64,000 nt of DNA from positions 1,116,001 through 1,180,000 of the forward strand of contig NC_033564.1 of assembly GCF_001680005.1 (NCBI RefSeq). Direction: 5' to 3'. The position numbers were made by a program, and so were the translations under genes. Numbering within the stretch: the stretch's first letter is position 1; each line of letters opens with the position of its first letter. Shown here piece after piece: positions 37,240 to 48,052 of the stretch. The notes below the pieces were generated by a model. That model made no database searches, was not told where the DNA came from, and saw only the letters and a list, made by a program, of their open reading frames with translations. The stretch comes from Plasmodium coatneyi (lineage: Eukaryota; Apicomplexa; Aconoidasida; Haemosporida; Plasmodiidae).

Positions 37240-38400
37240 TTTCTTCCTTTCTTACTTTTCTTTCCCATTTCCTTCCTTAAAAAAAAGGAAACCTCCCTTC
37301 TTCTCTTATACAATGCATTCTTTCTAAAGAAAAAATATTAGAAAGGAAAGAACTATCCAACTTTTCTCTTTTTCCTTTTCTTCCCTTTTTCCTAAGAAAA
37401 AAACAGCCTTCCCATTCCTTCTTCCTTATATATATTGCATTATTCCTAAGAAAAAAGAAGAGTTACCCATCCCTTTTTTTTTTTTTTTTTTTTTTCATTT
37501 TTCCTTTTTCCTTTTCCAAGAAAAGATTCCTTAACCTTCCTTCTCTTCGTTATACACCTGCATTCTTTCTCAAAAGAAAGGAAGAAGGGAAGGAATAACC
37601 TACCTTTCCGTCCTTTCTTCTCTCCAAATTTTTTTTTTTTTTTTTTTTCTCTTTTATATATTCTCTTCTTAAAAAGAAGAAGAAGAAGGAAACTACCCAA
37701 CCACCACCATTCCATACTCTTTCCTTCTCTTTCTTTGCCTCCTTTTACAAACTTTTTTTTAATTTATAAAAAAAAAAAACAAAAAAGAAAAAGATTCCTT
37801 TTTTCTTATTTCCTTTTTTTATTCTTCTTTTTAAGAAGAGAATATATAAAAGAGAAAAAAAAAGATTAGAAAACTTTTTTCTTTTTCTTTTTGGAGAATA
37901 TTTTCTTCTAAAAAAAAGGAAGAATGAATGAAAGAAGAGGTGGATAATTCCTCCTCTTCCCCCTTTTTTTTTTTTAAAGAAATAAAAGGGAAGGAAGTTT
38001 AGAAAAAAAAGAAAAAAAAAAAATTGGAGAGAAGAAGGAAAGAAAGGTACGTAATTTCTTGCTTCCTCTTTTTTTTTTTTTTTTTCGAAGAATGTAGTGC
38101 ATAGGGATAAGGAAGATGGAAGCTTGCTTCTTCTTTCTTCTTCTCCCCTTCTCTGTTCTTTCCTTTTTTAATAAAAGAAAGTAGCGTATAGGTGGAAGGA
38201 CGGGAAGATTGCCACTTCGTTCTTTGAAAAGGGAAAGAAAAGAATGAAAAAGAAGAGAAAAGGAAGGAAGAGTTGAAAGGAAAAAAGAAAGAAAGAAGGA
38301 AGGAGGGAAGGTGAATAATTCCTTTCTTCTTCTTTTTTCTTTGTGAACAATTTTTTGCTCTGTGAAGAACTCATACTACTCTGTGACAGCAAAATTCACA
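37240..38400. repeat. Purine/pyrimidine repeat array with inverted halves, upstream of SICAvar A
   Basis: The left half is mostly C/T and the right half mostly A/G, so the array folds back on itself. A 33-nt perfect inverted repeat pairs 37649-37681 (CTCTTTTATATATTCTCTTC...) with 37822-37854, flanked by matching T and A runs. A recurrent core AAGAAAGGTGGATAATTCCT appears near 37935, 38040 and 38305, and a second core GAATGTAGTGCATAGGGATA near 38088. Related cores recur before SICAvar genes B and C. It is a candidate promoter-associated or recombination-prone element; function is inference. Confidence 0.75.
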
Positions 38401-38660
38401 CGAATACGGTCCCTATGGAGGTTGAAGATTTAGGGGAAGTGTAAAATTGTACAAAGCAAAATGAAAAGAAGAATAATATAACGGAGGTAACATATAGGAA
38501 ATACGTAATAATGTTCTTTTAAAAATGAATAGGAGAAAGAAAAAGGAGGAAAAAGAAATGTTAAGAATAGGAACTCAATCATAGAAGGGGTGTTAATATG
38601 AATGGAGGAATTAGGTTAGGTGTAATACTTGGTATAAGACCACTTATATATAATACATGA

Positions 38661-38687
38661 CCAAATTATTAAATAGTGGGCGGAAAA
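38661..38687 (+). promoter_or_regulatory. Conserved leader just before the SICAvar A start codon
   Basis: The bases CCAAATTATTAAATAGTGGG followed by CGGAAAA precede the ATG. SICAvar C has a matching CCGAATTATTGAGTAGGTGG in the same place (61098-61117). The likeness shows shared leader descent and helps fix both starts. Confidence 0.5.
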
Positions 38688-41600
38688 ATGGCTACAGATA
38701 ATAAATTTGAGGAGCTAGTGAAAAACTGGTACACTTCAAATGGAAAGACAAAGGGGAATGATTCGGTATATAAGCATTGTTAGAATGTTCTATATGGTTC
38801 ATTAGAATCGTTATATATGCATTTATATTACAATAAATATAATGTATAAGAGTAGAAAGGAAGAATGGAATGTGTATACATCGAATTTTTCCTTTTGTAG
38901 GGAGAATTATTCAGAAAACTGACAAGATATGCTGACCAGTTCTTAAGCGGAATGACTATGGTGAACGAAGCTTATAGGGAAATTGGAAAAGATGCATGTG
39001 TGGGCGCCCCAATAAATGGGAGGCGGATAACAAAGGAAGAACAAGAGTGGTGCACTTTCATATTAAGTAATTTATGGAAAATAGAAATGTCAAGAACAGA
39101 GAATCCGAATATGAATGAGCAGGATAGGAAAATGGAGGAGTATGTACGATGTATCATTATGAGAGTATGGTTTTCTATGTATAACGAATTAAATTGTGAA
39201 GCCGAAGAAATTATTAAACATGCTCTTAGGAAACTTGAACAATTCTGCAAACAGATGAACCAAGTGGGAGACTGTCGTGTATGTGAATATGGACCACTGA
39301 ACATCATGCAAGTAAATGGTAAAAGTGTTTTAAAACACATTTTTGACAAAATAAAGACCGGTGGGAAACCTATAGGGTTTAAGAATAAATTGGCATGGGT
39401 ACGAGAGTGTAAGGCGGGGAGCAGTAGGAAGGAGGAACAGGGAGGGTTCGATAGAGGGGGAAATGCGGGGCCTGGGGGCACAGGTTCAGTAAAGATGGAG
39501 GATATAATTAGCACGATTGAAAAAGATATAGAAAGTAAACAACAACCAAAGCAGAAAATGAAAATGACCACAAAACAGTTTAATTTTCTATCCAAGTTAC
39601 TACCAAGATGGATAAAAAAGCACGGTATGGTCAATGTGGACAAAATGGGGGTAATAATTTATATATATATATGAAGAGAAGAAAAAAAAGTAGCATAATA
39701 TTGAAAGAGTAATATAATAAAATACGGTTTGCAATGTAGTGTGATTGTAAAAGGTGTGTACATATATACGTTTTTTTGTGGTAATTTATTATTGTAGGAA
39801 CATGTATGGAAGGATATGGAAAAGATGTTTGAGGATTTGCGGAAACGGATAAAGACGGATTCCCATGTAGAGATGAAGCTGTGTGCAGACATTGATAAAG
39901 ACATAAAGGAAACGACGAATACAACAATTAAGAAAGAATTGTGCAAAGCTTTATTAAGAATTATTTACTATGTGAGTGGAATGAAGTTACCCGAAAGAAA
40001 AGGAAATGAGGAACCGAAGAATGAAAAAATAAAGGATGTAGATTCTTATCTTAGGTGCGTAGTTGGGAAGGTAATAATGGCTAAACTGTTTGGAATACAC
40101 TGCAGAGCTGAAGAAGTGGCAGAATATGTGCTAGACGTTATGGAAAATAAAATGGTAAAATATAAAGTTAAGAATAAATATGAGAAATGTAAGTCAATGG
40201 AATTTGAAGAAATCACTGTAGGCCAGAGGCTGGTTGGGCAGAAGATAGGAGATTGGGTTAAATATATTAAGCAAGAGGATGAAAAAATGAGGGACAAAAT
40301 ATTGAAGCATAATTATTGCGTAGGGGATGACGATCTGCGGCAAGGAGGGGACTTAGAAACAATGAAGGGTAAGGACAATTTTTATAAACTGTTAGGTATA
40401 AATAAAAAGGACGAATTAGAGAAGTTGGCCGATACTAGTAGTAGTTTGCCGAAGGTAGCAGTGGGGAAAACATTAGAAAAAATAAAGGAAGAAACAGATA
40501 GAATCAGAAAAAAGATAAGGGATCAGTACAAATGTCCGAAGGACGGAGAGGGAACGTTCGAAGAGGGGGAAGAAGGTGTGACTATTTCTTCCTTTCCTTT
40601 GTTTAATGTGTATAATAAATTCATATGCTTAATAATAATTCCTTTATTTTGTACTCAATTAGAATAAAGTATTCGAAGAATTGCAAAGCATATATGTCTA
40701 TATATACATATATTATTTAACACTTCCTTCTTTACAGTGGGCATAGAAGAATGGTTCACAGAATTCTTTAACCACATGGTAGAAGATAGCGAGTATTATA
40801 ATTTCGAGGAAGTCGAGAAGATTGCATGGGCGTGCGATGGAATGGATAAGGATACTATTAGGAGGGACGTCACTGAAGGGGACAGAAATTTTTGCAAAGT
40901 ATTTTTGAAGAATTTATGGGTAGTATCTAAGTGCCACCATGACAATTATGATGGTAGAAAGTGTATTAATAAGGGTAGTAGTTGTTATTATGTTAAACCA
41001 TGTGATTTATTAAAAATATGGCTCATGAGTATATATATGAAGTGTGATGTGAAAGATGTGGAAGAGTTTGTATTTCAAATATTGGGTGCAGCGGAGGGTG
41101 CCTGGGGCAAGGACGGGGAATATAAAAAATGTGATTTAAAGAAATATGCTGATTTATATAGGGGAGATAAAGACATGCTGCCTGAAATATCTAATTTAAT
41201 AAATAGTAATCCTCTTTTAAGTAATTTAACAAAAATTCGCGGTGAGGAATGGTGTGGACAAATGAAATTAACCAAGAATGCGGGAAGTCAAAGGAGTGAT
41301 AGTTCTGGTAGTGGGGCAGGAGGGGGAGTTCAAAATAAAGGAGACTTGTTTCAGCAGCTGGAAGAAATTGTTCAAAAAGTTCAGGGAGAATTAGAAATGC
41401 AGGAACAAATGCAAGAACAAATGCAGGAACAAATAAGTCAAGTTGTGAAACAAGTCATAAAAGAATGTAAGCAACCCCAATCCCCTAAGAATTTTCCTAA
41501 CAACCACCCTACCACCCACCTAAAAAACCACCTACCACCTATCACCATCCCTAACAACCCACCTACCACATAGCACCCCTAACACCCCTTCCATCTTTCA

Positions 41601-44600
41601 CCTAACAACCTTCATTCTAGCATTCCCAACAACCTTCCTTGGACCCCCCCTTTCCTTTCTCCTCCTTAGACCCTTCCTTCCCTAGATCCTCTTTCCCTCC
41701 TCCTCCTTAGATCCCTTCTTTCCTTCCCCTTAGAACTCTCCTTCCTTTCCTTCCTTTCATCCTCCTAAATAAGTGTGCATCCTTTGGGTTTACATTAAAA
41801 AAAAGAAAAAAAGAATCAAAAAGAGTAAGGAAAATAAAATAAAAAAAAAGAAAAAAAGAAAAAATTAGAAAAAATATTGGAAAATATGATAATAAAATAA
41901 AACAAAATAAATTAGGGTGAATGAATGAGTGAAGGAATGTAGGATTTCGCATTTTAGGGTTTAAGATTTTAATGTGTAAGAACAACAGTGTGACCTGGTA
42001 TTTAGCTGTTTTAGGGTTGAGGACGACAATGTGGACTGGTGTTTAGCTGGTTAGGGAGGTGTATGAATCTAAAGTATTCATACAAAAATAAAAAAAAGGA
42101 AAAAAAAAAAAAAAGAAAGGACGGAAGAGAAAGGACGAAAGGACGAAAGGACGAAAGGACGAAAGAGAAGAAGGAATGAGCGAAAGAGGGGGGGGGGGAA
42201 GGGTGTACCACTATCATCATCACCATTTCTACCATCATTACTGCCTTACCTTCTTCTTTTATATATAATCATATATCTTCTTTTTCTTCCATTTCTATCC
42301 ATTCCTTCCCTATCTGCTACAGACACACCCTGTGACGGTGACTTATGTGCGCGCGTAGAATGTGTAGCACAAAAATGGAAAACAAATAGGGGGAAGACTG
42401 ACTTTGTAAGTTTTTACGTAAGCTGCGTAAGTGTGACGGCGCAAAATGAACGTACGAGTTCGTCTACATTAGAGGGGGGAAGTCAGGAAGAAATTTACTA
42501 GGGTACTGGATATGTTTATATGTTTTTTCTTCCTTTTCTTTCGTACCTACAGAATGATATGTGGAAAATGGAGAATGGTGACGTTAAGTGGAACTTAGGA
42601 TTAATATCCCCGAAAATGAACAACACGGAGGAATCAGCGGATGCAGATAAGCAGTGCGACCAAACTGTATGGTCAGATAGTTCAATAACTGAAAAAGACA
42701 GAATGGCATGCAAGTACATTACCAGAGGATTAAAGTATATTTACAATATTGTAGTTGATTCAAGTGATGAAAGGAAAAAAGGAACTGAACCAGAGGATAA
42801 CCGATTATTTAAGCAGACCATGTTATGTGCTGTATTGAATGTTTACGCTGACCTCCTTCAGGAGAAAACGAAGGGACAAATCTGTCCTATCGATGAAAAA
42901 AAAATAAGTGAAATGTTTCAGAAAGGGAATGCAAAGATGGGTGAGTGGTGTTTGGAGGGAAAGACGAGTGGTAAGAGTAAGGGTGATTGTATAAAGTGTG
43001 AGAGGAAAGCGAATTTGGACTGTAAGTTGAGCGATAACGACAGCAATGAAACCAAAGTAAAGGACAAATTGGAAACAATGCTCACCAGTGATAGTAACAT
43101 AAATCAAACTCTGTCTACTCTAACTACTATAAATGATACCTTATGTGAACGTTTGAAATGTATCTACTATAGGTGGGGTGAAAACAGAAGAGCTGGAAAT
43201 GGGCCGCCACCTTGGGTAAGGGAACAACATTGTGTGGTGTGGCCAAAAACAAAGGAATCCACAGTGTGCATATATTATACGCCCTTATATTGGGGAATTA
43301 CAATCACATGTTGTGAATATATATATGTCTACATATATATTATATACGTATGCCTATATGTATATATATATGTTCCATCTTTTTCTTGCATGTAGAAAAA
43401 GTTTTGGGATCCGGACGTCAAGAATGAACTGGGAAGGCTCTCTCAGGACATGATTCAGGAGAAACAAGATGTTGACAGTGAATGTAATAACATTAATGGG
43501 CTGGATAATGCAAACAAAAAGGCTTGTAAATTCATTGTTAGGGGTTTACACCATATATATAAAATTCAAAAGGGCAGTGACGGCGGGGCACAGAAAATAG
43601 AAGATAACCAAATATTCCATCGAACTTTCTCTTGTATCTTACTGAACGCTTATGCAGATAAATTGCTTAAACAAAAACATAAGGGCAAACCTTGTATCAC
43701 AGAAGAAAATATAACTGGCGCTTTTACTGCTGGAAATAAAAATAAGGGTGAATGGTGTAAGGATGAGAAGACTGATGAAGACATGAACTGTGAGAAGTGT
43801 GAAAGGTTTGAAAAATTAGATTGTACAGTAGGAGATAAGAAGGATAATGTAGAAGAAAAAGTGCAGGAAGTGTTCGAGAAGGGGAAGGCGGACAATAATT
43901 GGAAGGAAATAAAGCAAGTTGTGGAAGAAATAGAGAAAATATGTCCCCAACATGACTCAGTCACAACTAACAAAGTAGCAGTCAAACCAGCCCCAACGAC
44001 ACCCGCTATTGCGGAACCGACTAGTGCAGATAGCAGCGCTAACAGTAAAGTTCATCCTACTCTCCAAGATCGAGGTGAATCACATGTTCAGGTGATAGCA
44101 GCAGGGAAACAGCCCCTTCCTCCAGAACCTGATCCAAAATTACTAGCAAAGGCGGAACATAGTGAGGACGATTTAGCGGGTCCTTCTCAGCAGAAGGATA
44201 ATGACACTGAGCATGTTACTGTTAAGGAAAAAACAACAACAACTGGGGGACCTGCAGATGGTTCTGGGCAGGACGAGAGCCCTCTCCACCCAGCACATGG
44301 TCCAGCTGGTGTCCCAGGTCCAAATGGTAGTCAACCTGGTAGCCATAGTAGTAGTCCATCTGCTAGTGGTGCAGGTGAAAGTGGTGGTAGTCAAGGTAGT
44401 TCAGTTCCGCTGGGTGTCCCAGGTGTCCCTGGAGCAGGTATTCCAGTAATGCCAGGTGCAGGTGTCCCTGGTGTTGTTATACCTACTGTTCACGGTGGAG
44501 CTGGTCCAAGTAGTGGTCAGGGTGGTCCTGGACAGCAGGTCGCTGGTGTTGGTGGTGTTCCTGTTTCTGGTAGAGGAGGTGGTGGGGGTGAGTCAAGTTC

Positions 44601-45593
44601 AGTAACACCTGTTCCACTCCCAATTACTGACAAGATTGACCTCCTTACCCCATACCTTCCTACAATTCCCGTTCTAATTGGTACTTCTGTCATCAGTTAT
44701 CTCCTTTGGAAGGTAAAAGAAAAAGAAAGAAAAGAAGAAGAAAGAAAAGAAAGAAAGGGAAAAAAGAAAGAATGGAAGGAAAGACTGAAGAAAGAAAAGA
44801 AAGAATAAAAAAAAAATATATAATTATTCCGCAGAAAAAAAAAGAAAAAAAAAAAAGAAAGAAAGAAGGAAAGAAAGAAAAAAAAAAAAAGAAAAAAGAA
44901 GAAAAGAAAAAAAAAAAGGGTTACGGAATTTCGCATTTTAGGGTGTGTTTGTAGGATTTCGCATTTTAGGGTGTGTGTAGGATTTCGCATTTTAGGGTGT
45001 ATGTAGGATTTCGCATTTTAGGGTGTATGTAGGATTTCGCACTTGGGTTTTGAAGTAGTAATTATTGTTGCGTGAACAACATTTCACCTTTATTAAAGAA
45101 ACATTTTCTCCCTTTTTTCTTTTGTTTTTTTTTGCAGTATTTGTTCCTCGGTAAAAAAAGGAAACGTCACAGAAGGGCTCATCAAGTATCTGGTCCTCCT
45201 TCCTTAGAGGAACAAGTCCTTGATCGTGTGACACAGCAGGATGGTCCACATGAATATACCTTAGTAAAGAAACGCAGACAACCAAGATCTGTTTCAACGG
45301 GAACGAAGAGTCCAAAAAAACAGGGCGTTGGTCGCTCTGTCGTTCGACGTACCATTATTGATATTCATTTAGAAATCTTAGACGAATGTCAAAGGGAAGA
45401 TTTGCATTCGACGAAGGAAGAGTTTTTTGAAATTTTGGTTCAAGAATTTATGGGAAGCAAATTTATAGAAGAAGAAAATGTTCCTAAGGAACAAGTTTCT
45501 ATGGTTGATGTTTCTAAGGAACAGGTTCCAAGTTCAGATTGCGGGTTTAGGGAAGGAAGACTTTGTTCCTGGAAAAGGGTTTGCTATCCATAG
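38688..45593 (+). CDS. SICAvar: SICAvar variant antigen, gene A (8 exons)
   Basis: Schizont-infected cell agglutination variant antigen, exported to the infected red-cell surface. Exons are 38688-38765, 38901-39650, 39798-40575, 40738-41466, 42323-42405, 42553-43215, 43396-44712 and 45138-45593. All phases agree, giving 1617 residues. Exon 1 is the short start exon (MATDNKFEELVKNW). Exons 2-4 carry SICA-alpha type Cys-containing helical modules. Exon 5 is an 83-nt mini-exon (LCARVECVAQKW). Exons 6 and 7 carry SICA-beta modules (ACKYITRGLKYIYN, ACKFIVRGLHHIYK, NAYADKL, GEWC, CEKCERF). Exon 7 continues with a Pro/Gly-rich stalk and the transmembrane helix IPVLIGTSVISYLLWK. Exon 8 is the SICA-C cytoplasmic tail (YLFLGKKRKRHRR, RTIIDIHLEILDE, DLHSTKEEFFEILV), with repeats of the type VPKEQV-SSDSGFREED. 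The tail shifts frame near 45550 and stops early, although downstream repeats stay open. Exon boundaries come from splice motifs and phase only. Confidence 0.9.
41467..42322 (+). repeat. SICAvar A intron 4: low-complexity intron with tandem GGACGAAA units
   Basis: This long intron holds C/T-rich tracts (41580-41760) and a TTTTAGGGTTTAAG telomere-like match at 41952-41965. Five or six tandem GGACGAAA units lie at about 42118-42168. A ATCATCATCACCATTTCTACC block precedes the acceptor. The GGACGAAAG units and the CATCACCATTTCTACC block recur in intron 3 of SICAvar C (63670-63830), so the two introns are homologous. Confidence 0.75.
44925..45052 (+). repeat. 26-bp tandem repeat in the last intron of SICAvar A
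   Basis: About four and a half copies of GGATTTCGCATTTTAGGG + TGTGTGTA, with starts at 44925, 44954, 44980, 45006 and 45032. Each copy carries TTTTAGGGTG, close to the telomeric TTTAGGG. One related copy sits in intron 4 (41939-41960). The repeat lies between the transmembrane exon and the cytoplasmic-tail exon. Confidence 0.85.
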
Positions 45594-46016
45594 GAAAGGG
45601 TTCCAAGTTCAGATTTCGGTTTTAGGGAGGAAGACTTTGTTCCTATGGAATGTGTTCCTAAGGAAGAGGTCTCAAGTTCGTATTCCGGGTTTAGGGAAGA
45701 AAATATTGTTCCTAAGGAATGTGTTTCTAAGGAACAGGTTCAACGTTCAGATTCCGGGGTTAGGGAGGAAGACTTGGTTCGTACAGAAGGTGTTCCTAGT
45801 GAAAATGTTCCTATGGAAGGTGTTCCTACGGAAGATGTTCCTAAGGAAAGGGTTCCATGTTCAAGTTCAATTCCGGGTTTAGGGTTCATATTCCTAAGGG
45901 AAGTATTCGTCAAGAACAGGTTCCAAGTTCAGATTCCGGGTATAGGGTGGAAGATTTTGTTCCTACAGAAGGTATTCCTAAGGAACAGGTTGATGGTTAA
46001 CATTCCGGGTTTAGGT
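45594..46016 (+). pseudogene. Out-of-use remainder of the SICAvar A tail repeats
   Basis: After the TAG at 45591-45593 the same frame reopens. It encodes further tail repeats (ERVPSSDFGFREEDFVP, KEEVSSSYSGFREEN, KEQVQRSDSGVREED, then VPSENVPMEGVPTEDVPKE) to about 45860, after which frames change. This suggests the tail exon was once longer and was cut by a small insertion near 45550 followed by a stop. The DNA includes GGGTTTAGGGTTCA at 45875-45888. Confidence 0.65.
45875..45888 (+). repeat. Two tandem telomere-type heptamers
   Basis: GGGTTTA followed directly by GGGTTCA, the two sequence forms of the Plasmodium telomere repeat, inside former SICAvar tail-coding repeats. Single copies GGGTTTAGGG occur at 45543-45552, 45687-45696, 53513-53522 and 53568-53577, and GGGTTCAGGG at 53622-53631. 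Confidence 0.85.
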
Positions 46017-46560
46017 GTAGTAAATAATTTTCCTTTTTTTTTTTTTGTTTTGTATGAAAGTGCTCACTTTCATGTGTGATCAATAGGATCCGCGATAAAA
46101 AAATTTTCCGCTTATTTTGATTTGTTTGGTAAAATATTCTTTATTGAAAAATACACTACGGGCCCGCTTGTATGCCCAACCTTTTGTCATTTAAAAAATG
46201 TGCTTTTTAAAAAAAAAACATGTTTTTAAGTTTCATTTTGAAAAATGTGCATGTATTGAAAAGGATGTGCTAAGTGGGCACAGTGCGTGGGTGGCCTCTT
46301 CCCTTTTGCGTCATCGCATGGTGGAGGCACAGCCCACGTGTAACACAGGTATGTACATAGGTATGATAGGGACGTATGTTGGCATGCATGTCAGCATACG
46401 AGTTGGCACTGCGCCAAGAAGAGGTAACAAATACGAGGAAGAGGGGGGAAGGCCACGCCGTGGTGGAACCGCGCTGCTACACACCATCGCTAGGTTCGTC
46501 ACCTAAAAAATTAGTGCTCCACCATTATAGCGCGTGTGCATCCCCCGTCTTAACCCCAAC
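46017..46560. other. 3' flank of SICAvar A
   Basis: It contains TTTTGTATGAAAGTG...TTCATGTGTGATCAATAGG and TTTGTTTGGTAAAATATTC...TTTATTGAA. Both have counterparts in the flank of gene B (54146-54246), so the 3' untranslated regions are related. No gene is supported. Confidence 0.6.
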
Positions 46561-47720
46561 TGTGAAGAGGGAGAAAGAAGAAAAAAAAAAAAACAGAAAG
46601 AGGAAGGGGGCGGGTAATTCCCTCCTTTCCTTCTTTTTAGAAAGAATGCAAAGAAAGGGTACATGGATAGAAGTTATACGAAAAGGGAATGATGCATGCA
46701 CGAAATTTTTTTCTTTCGCATTTTTTTTTTTGAGGGAACTATAAGGAATAAAGGAAACAGAAGGGTTCAAAAGGAAAAAGAAGGTTAAGGAAGGAAGGAA
46801 AAAAAAAAAAAACAAAGAAAGAAAGGTGGATAATTCCCCTCCCCTTTTTTTTTTTAAAAGAGAATGTGGAAATAAAAAAAAAAAGTGGGAAAGTAGGAAG
46901 GTAGGAAATTCCTCCCTTTTTTCTTCTCCCTTCTGTGTTCTTTCTTTTTCTTTTTTTCAGAAGGAAAGGTGGTGTACAGGAAAAGGGGGGAATAAGGAAG
47001 GTTGCATGCGCAGAATTTTTCTGTTTTTGTTTTTTTTTTAGGAAGAAAAAAAGGAAGAAAAGAAAAAAAAGGAGTAGAATGGTGTGGTAGGTTAGGTTCC
47101 TTCTCCTCTGGTTTCAATGAATGTAAGGAGGGAATAAAAGGAAAGAAAGTTTTTTTTATTTTTTTTTTTTTACAGAAAGAAAAAAGGAAAAAAGGAAAAG
47201 AAGAAAGAAAGGTGTTTAATTCTTCTGTTTTTTTTTTATTTTTTAATAAGAACAATGTATAGTGTATGTAAGGAAAGGCTAGGGAAGTGAAGAAAGGGAA
47301 AGAGGAAGGGAAAATTGCTTCCTTCTTTTCTCTTTTTTTTTTTTTTTTAAGGGAATACAGTGCATAGTAGACGGAAGGTTGCTTTCCTCCCTTTCTCCCT
47401 CTTTGTTTTTAATAAAAGAATGAAGTGCATGAGGATAGAAAGGTAGGCTTGTTTCTTTTTTTAGATTAATTCTTAAAAATTCCTTAGTTAAGGAAAAAGT
47501 TGAAAAAAAAAGAAGGAAGGAAAAAAGGAAGGGTGGATAGTTCTTTCCTTTCTATTTTTTTTTTTTTTTTGGAAGTATCTAGTGTATAAGAAGAACAAAG
47601 ATTGCTCTGTTGATAAGGAAGAAGGGAAAATAGAAAAGAAAAGGAGGAGGAAGCATAGGAAGGAGCAAGGTCGTTTTTTTTCTTTTTTCTTTTTTTTTTT
47701 CCTTTAAAGTTCAAATGAAT
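46560..47720. repeat. Purine/pyrimidine repeat array upstream of SICAvar B
   Basis: Alternating A/G-rich and C/T-rich tracts with the core GAAAGGTGGATAATTCCC near 46821. Variants lie near 46609, 46885, 47210 and 47532, and the second core AGTGCATAGTAGACGGAAGG lies near 47350. It has the same design as the arrays before genes A and C. Open frames here are low-complexity Lys/Phe runs. Confidence 0.75.
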
Positions 47721-48052
47721 TCCAGGGACGTTGAGGGAAAGAGGGAGGTATGGTTAAAAGCAAGGGTGGCAAGTATATTATGCACGTAGTATACATATAT
47801 GGATGAAAAAGGATGGTTATAATTGGATTCCTTTTTTTTCCACTTTTTATTTTTGCTTCCCTGAAAAGTCCTAAGGGAATTACAAAAATAAAAAGGAAGG
47901 AAAGGAAAGTATGGATATATCATGGAGTAAAATATAAAACAATTGTAAAGAATGTAGTATGTACGCTGTCATAATATAAGGAGTATAAAATGGGAGCCTC
48001 CATATGAAAGATTCTCCATATATATAAGGAAAATATAGACGAAGAGTGAAAA

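Noticed and set aside
38972..39643. 223-codon minus-strand frame
   Set aside because: Antisense to SICAvar A exon 2, which fits the SICA-alpha pattern and splice phases.
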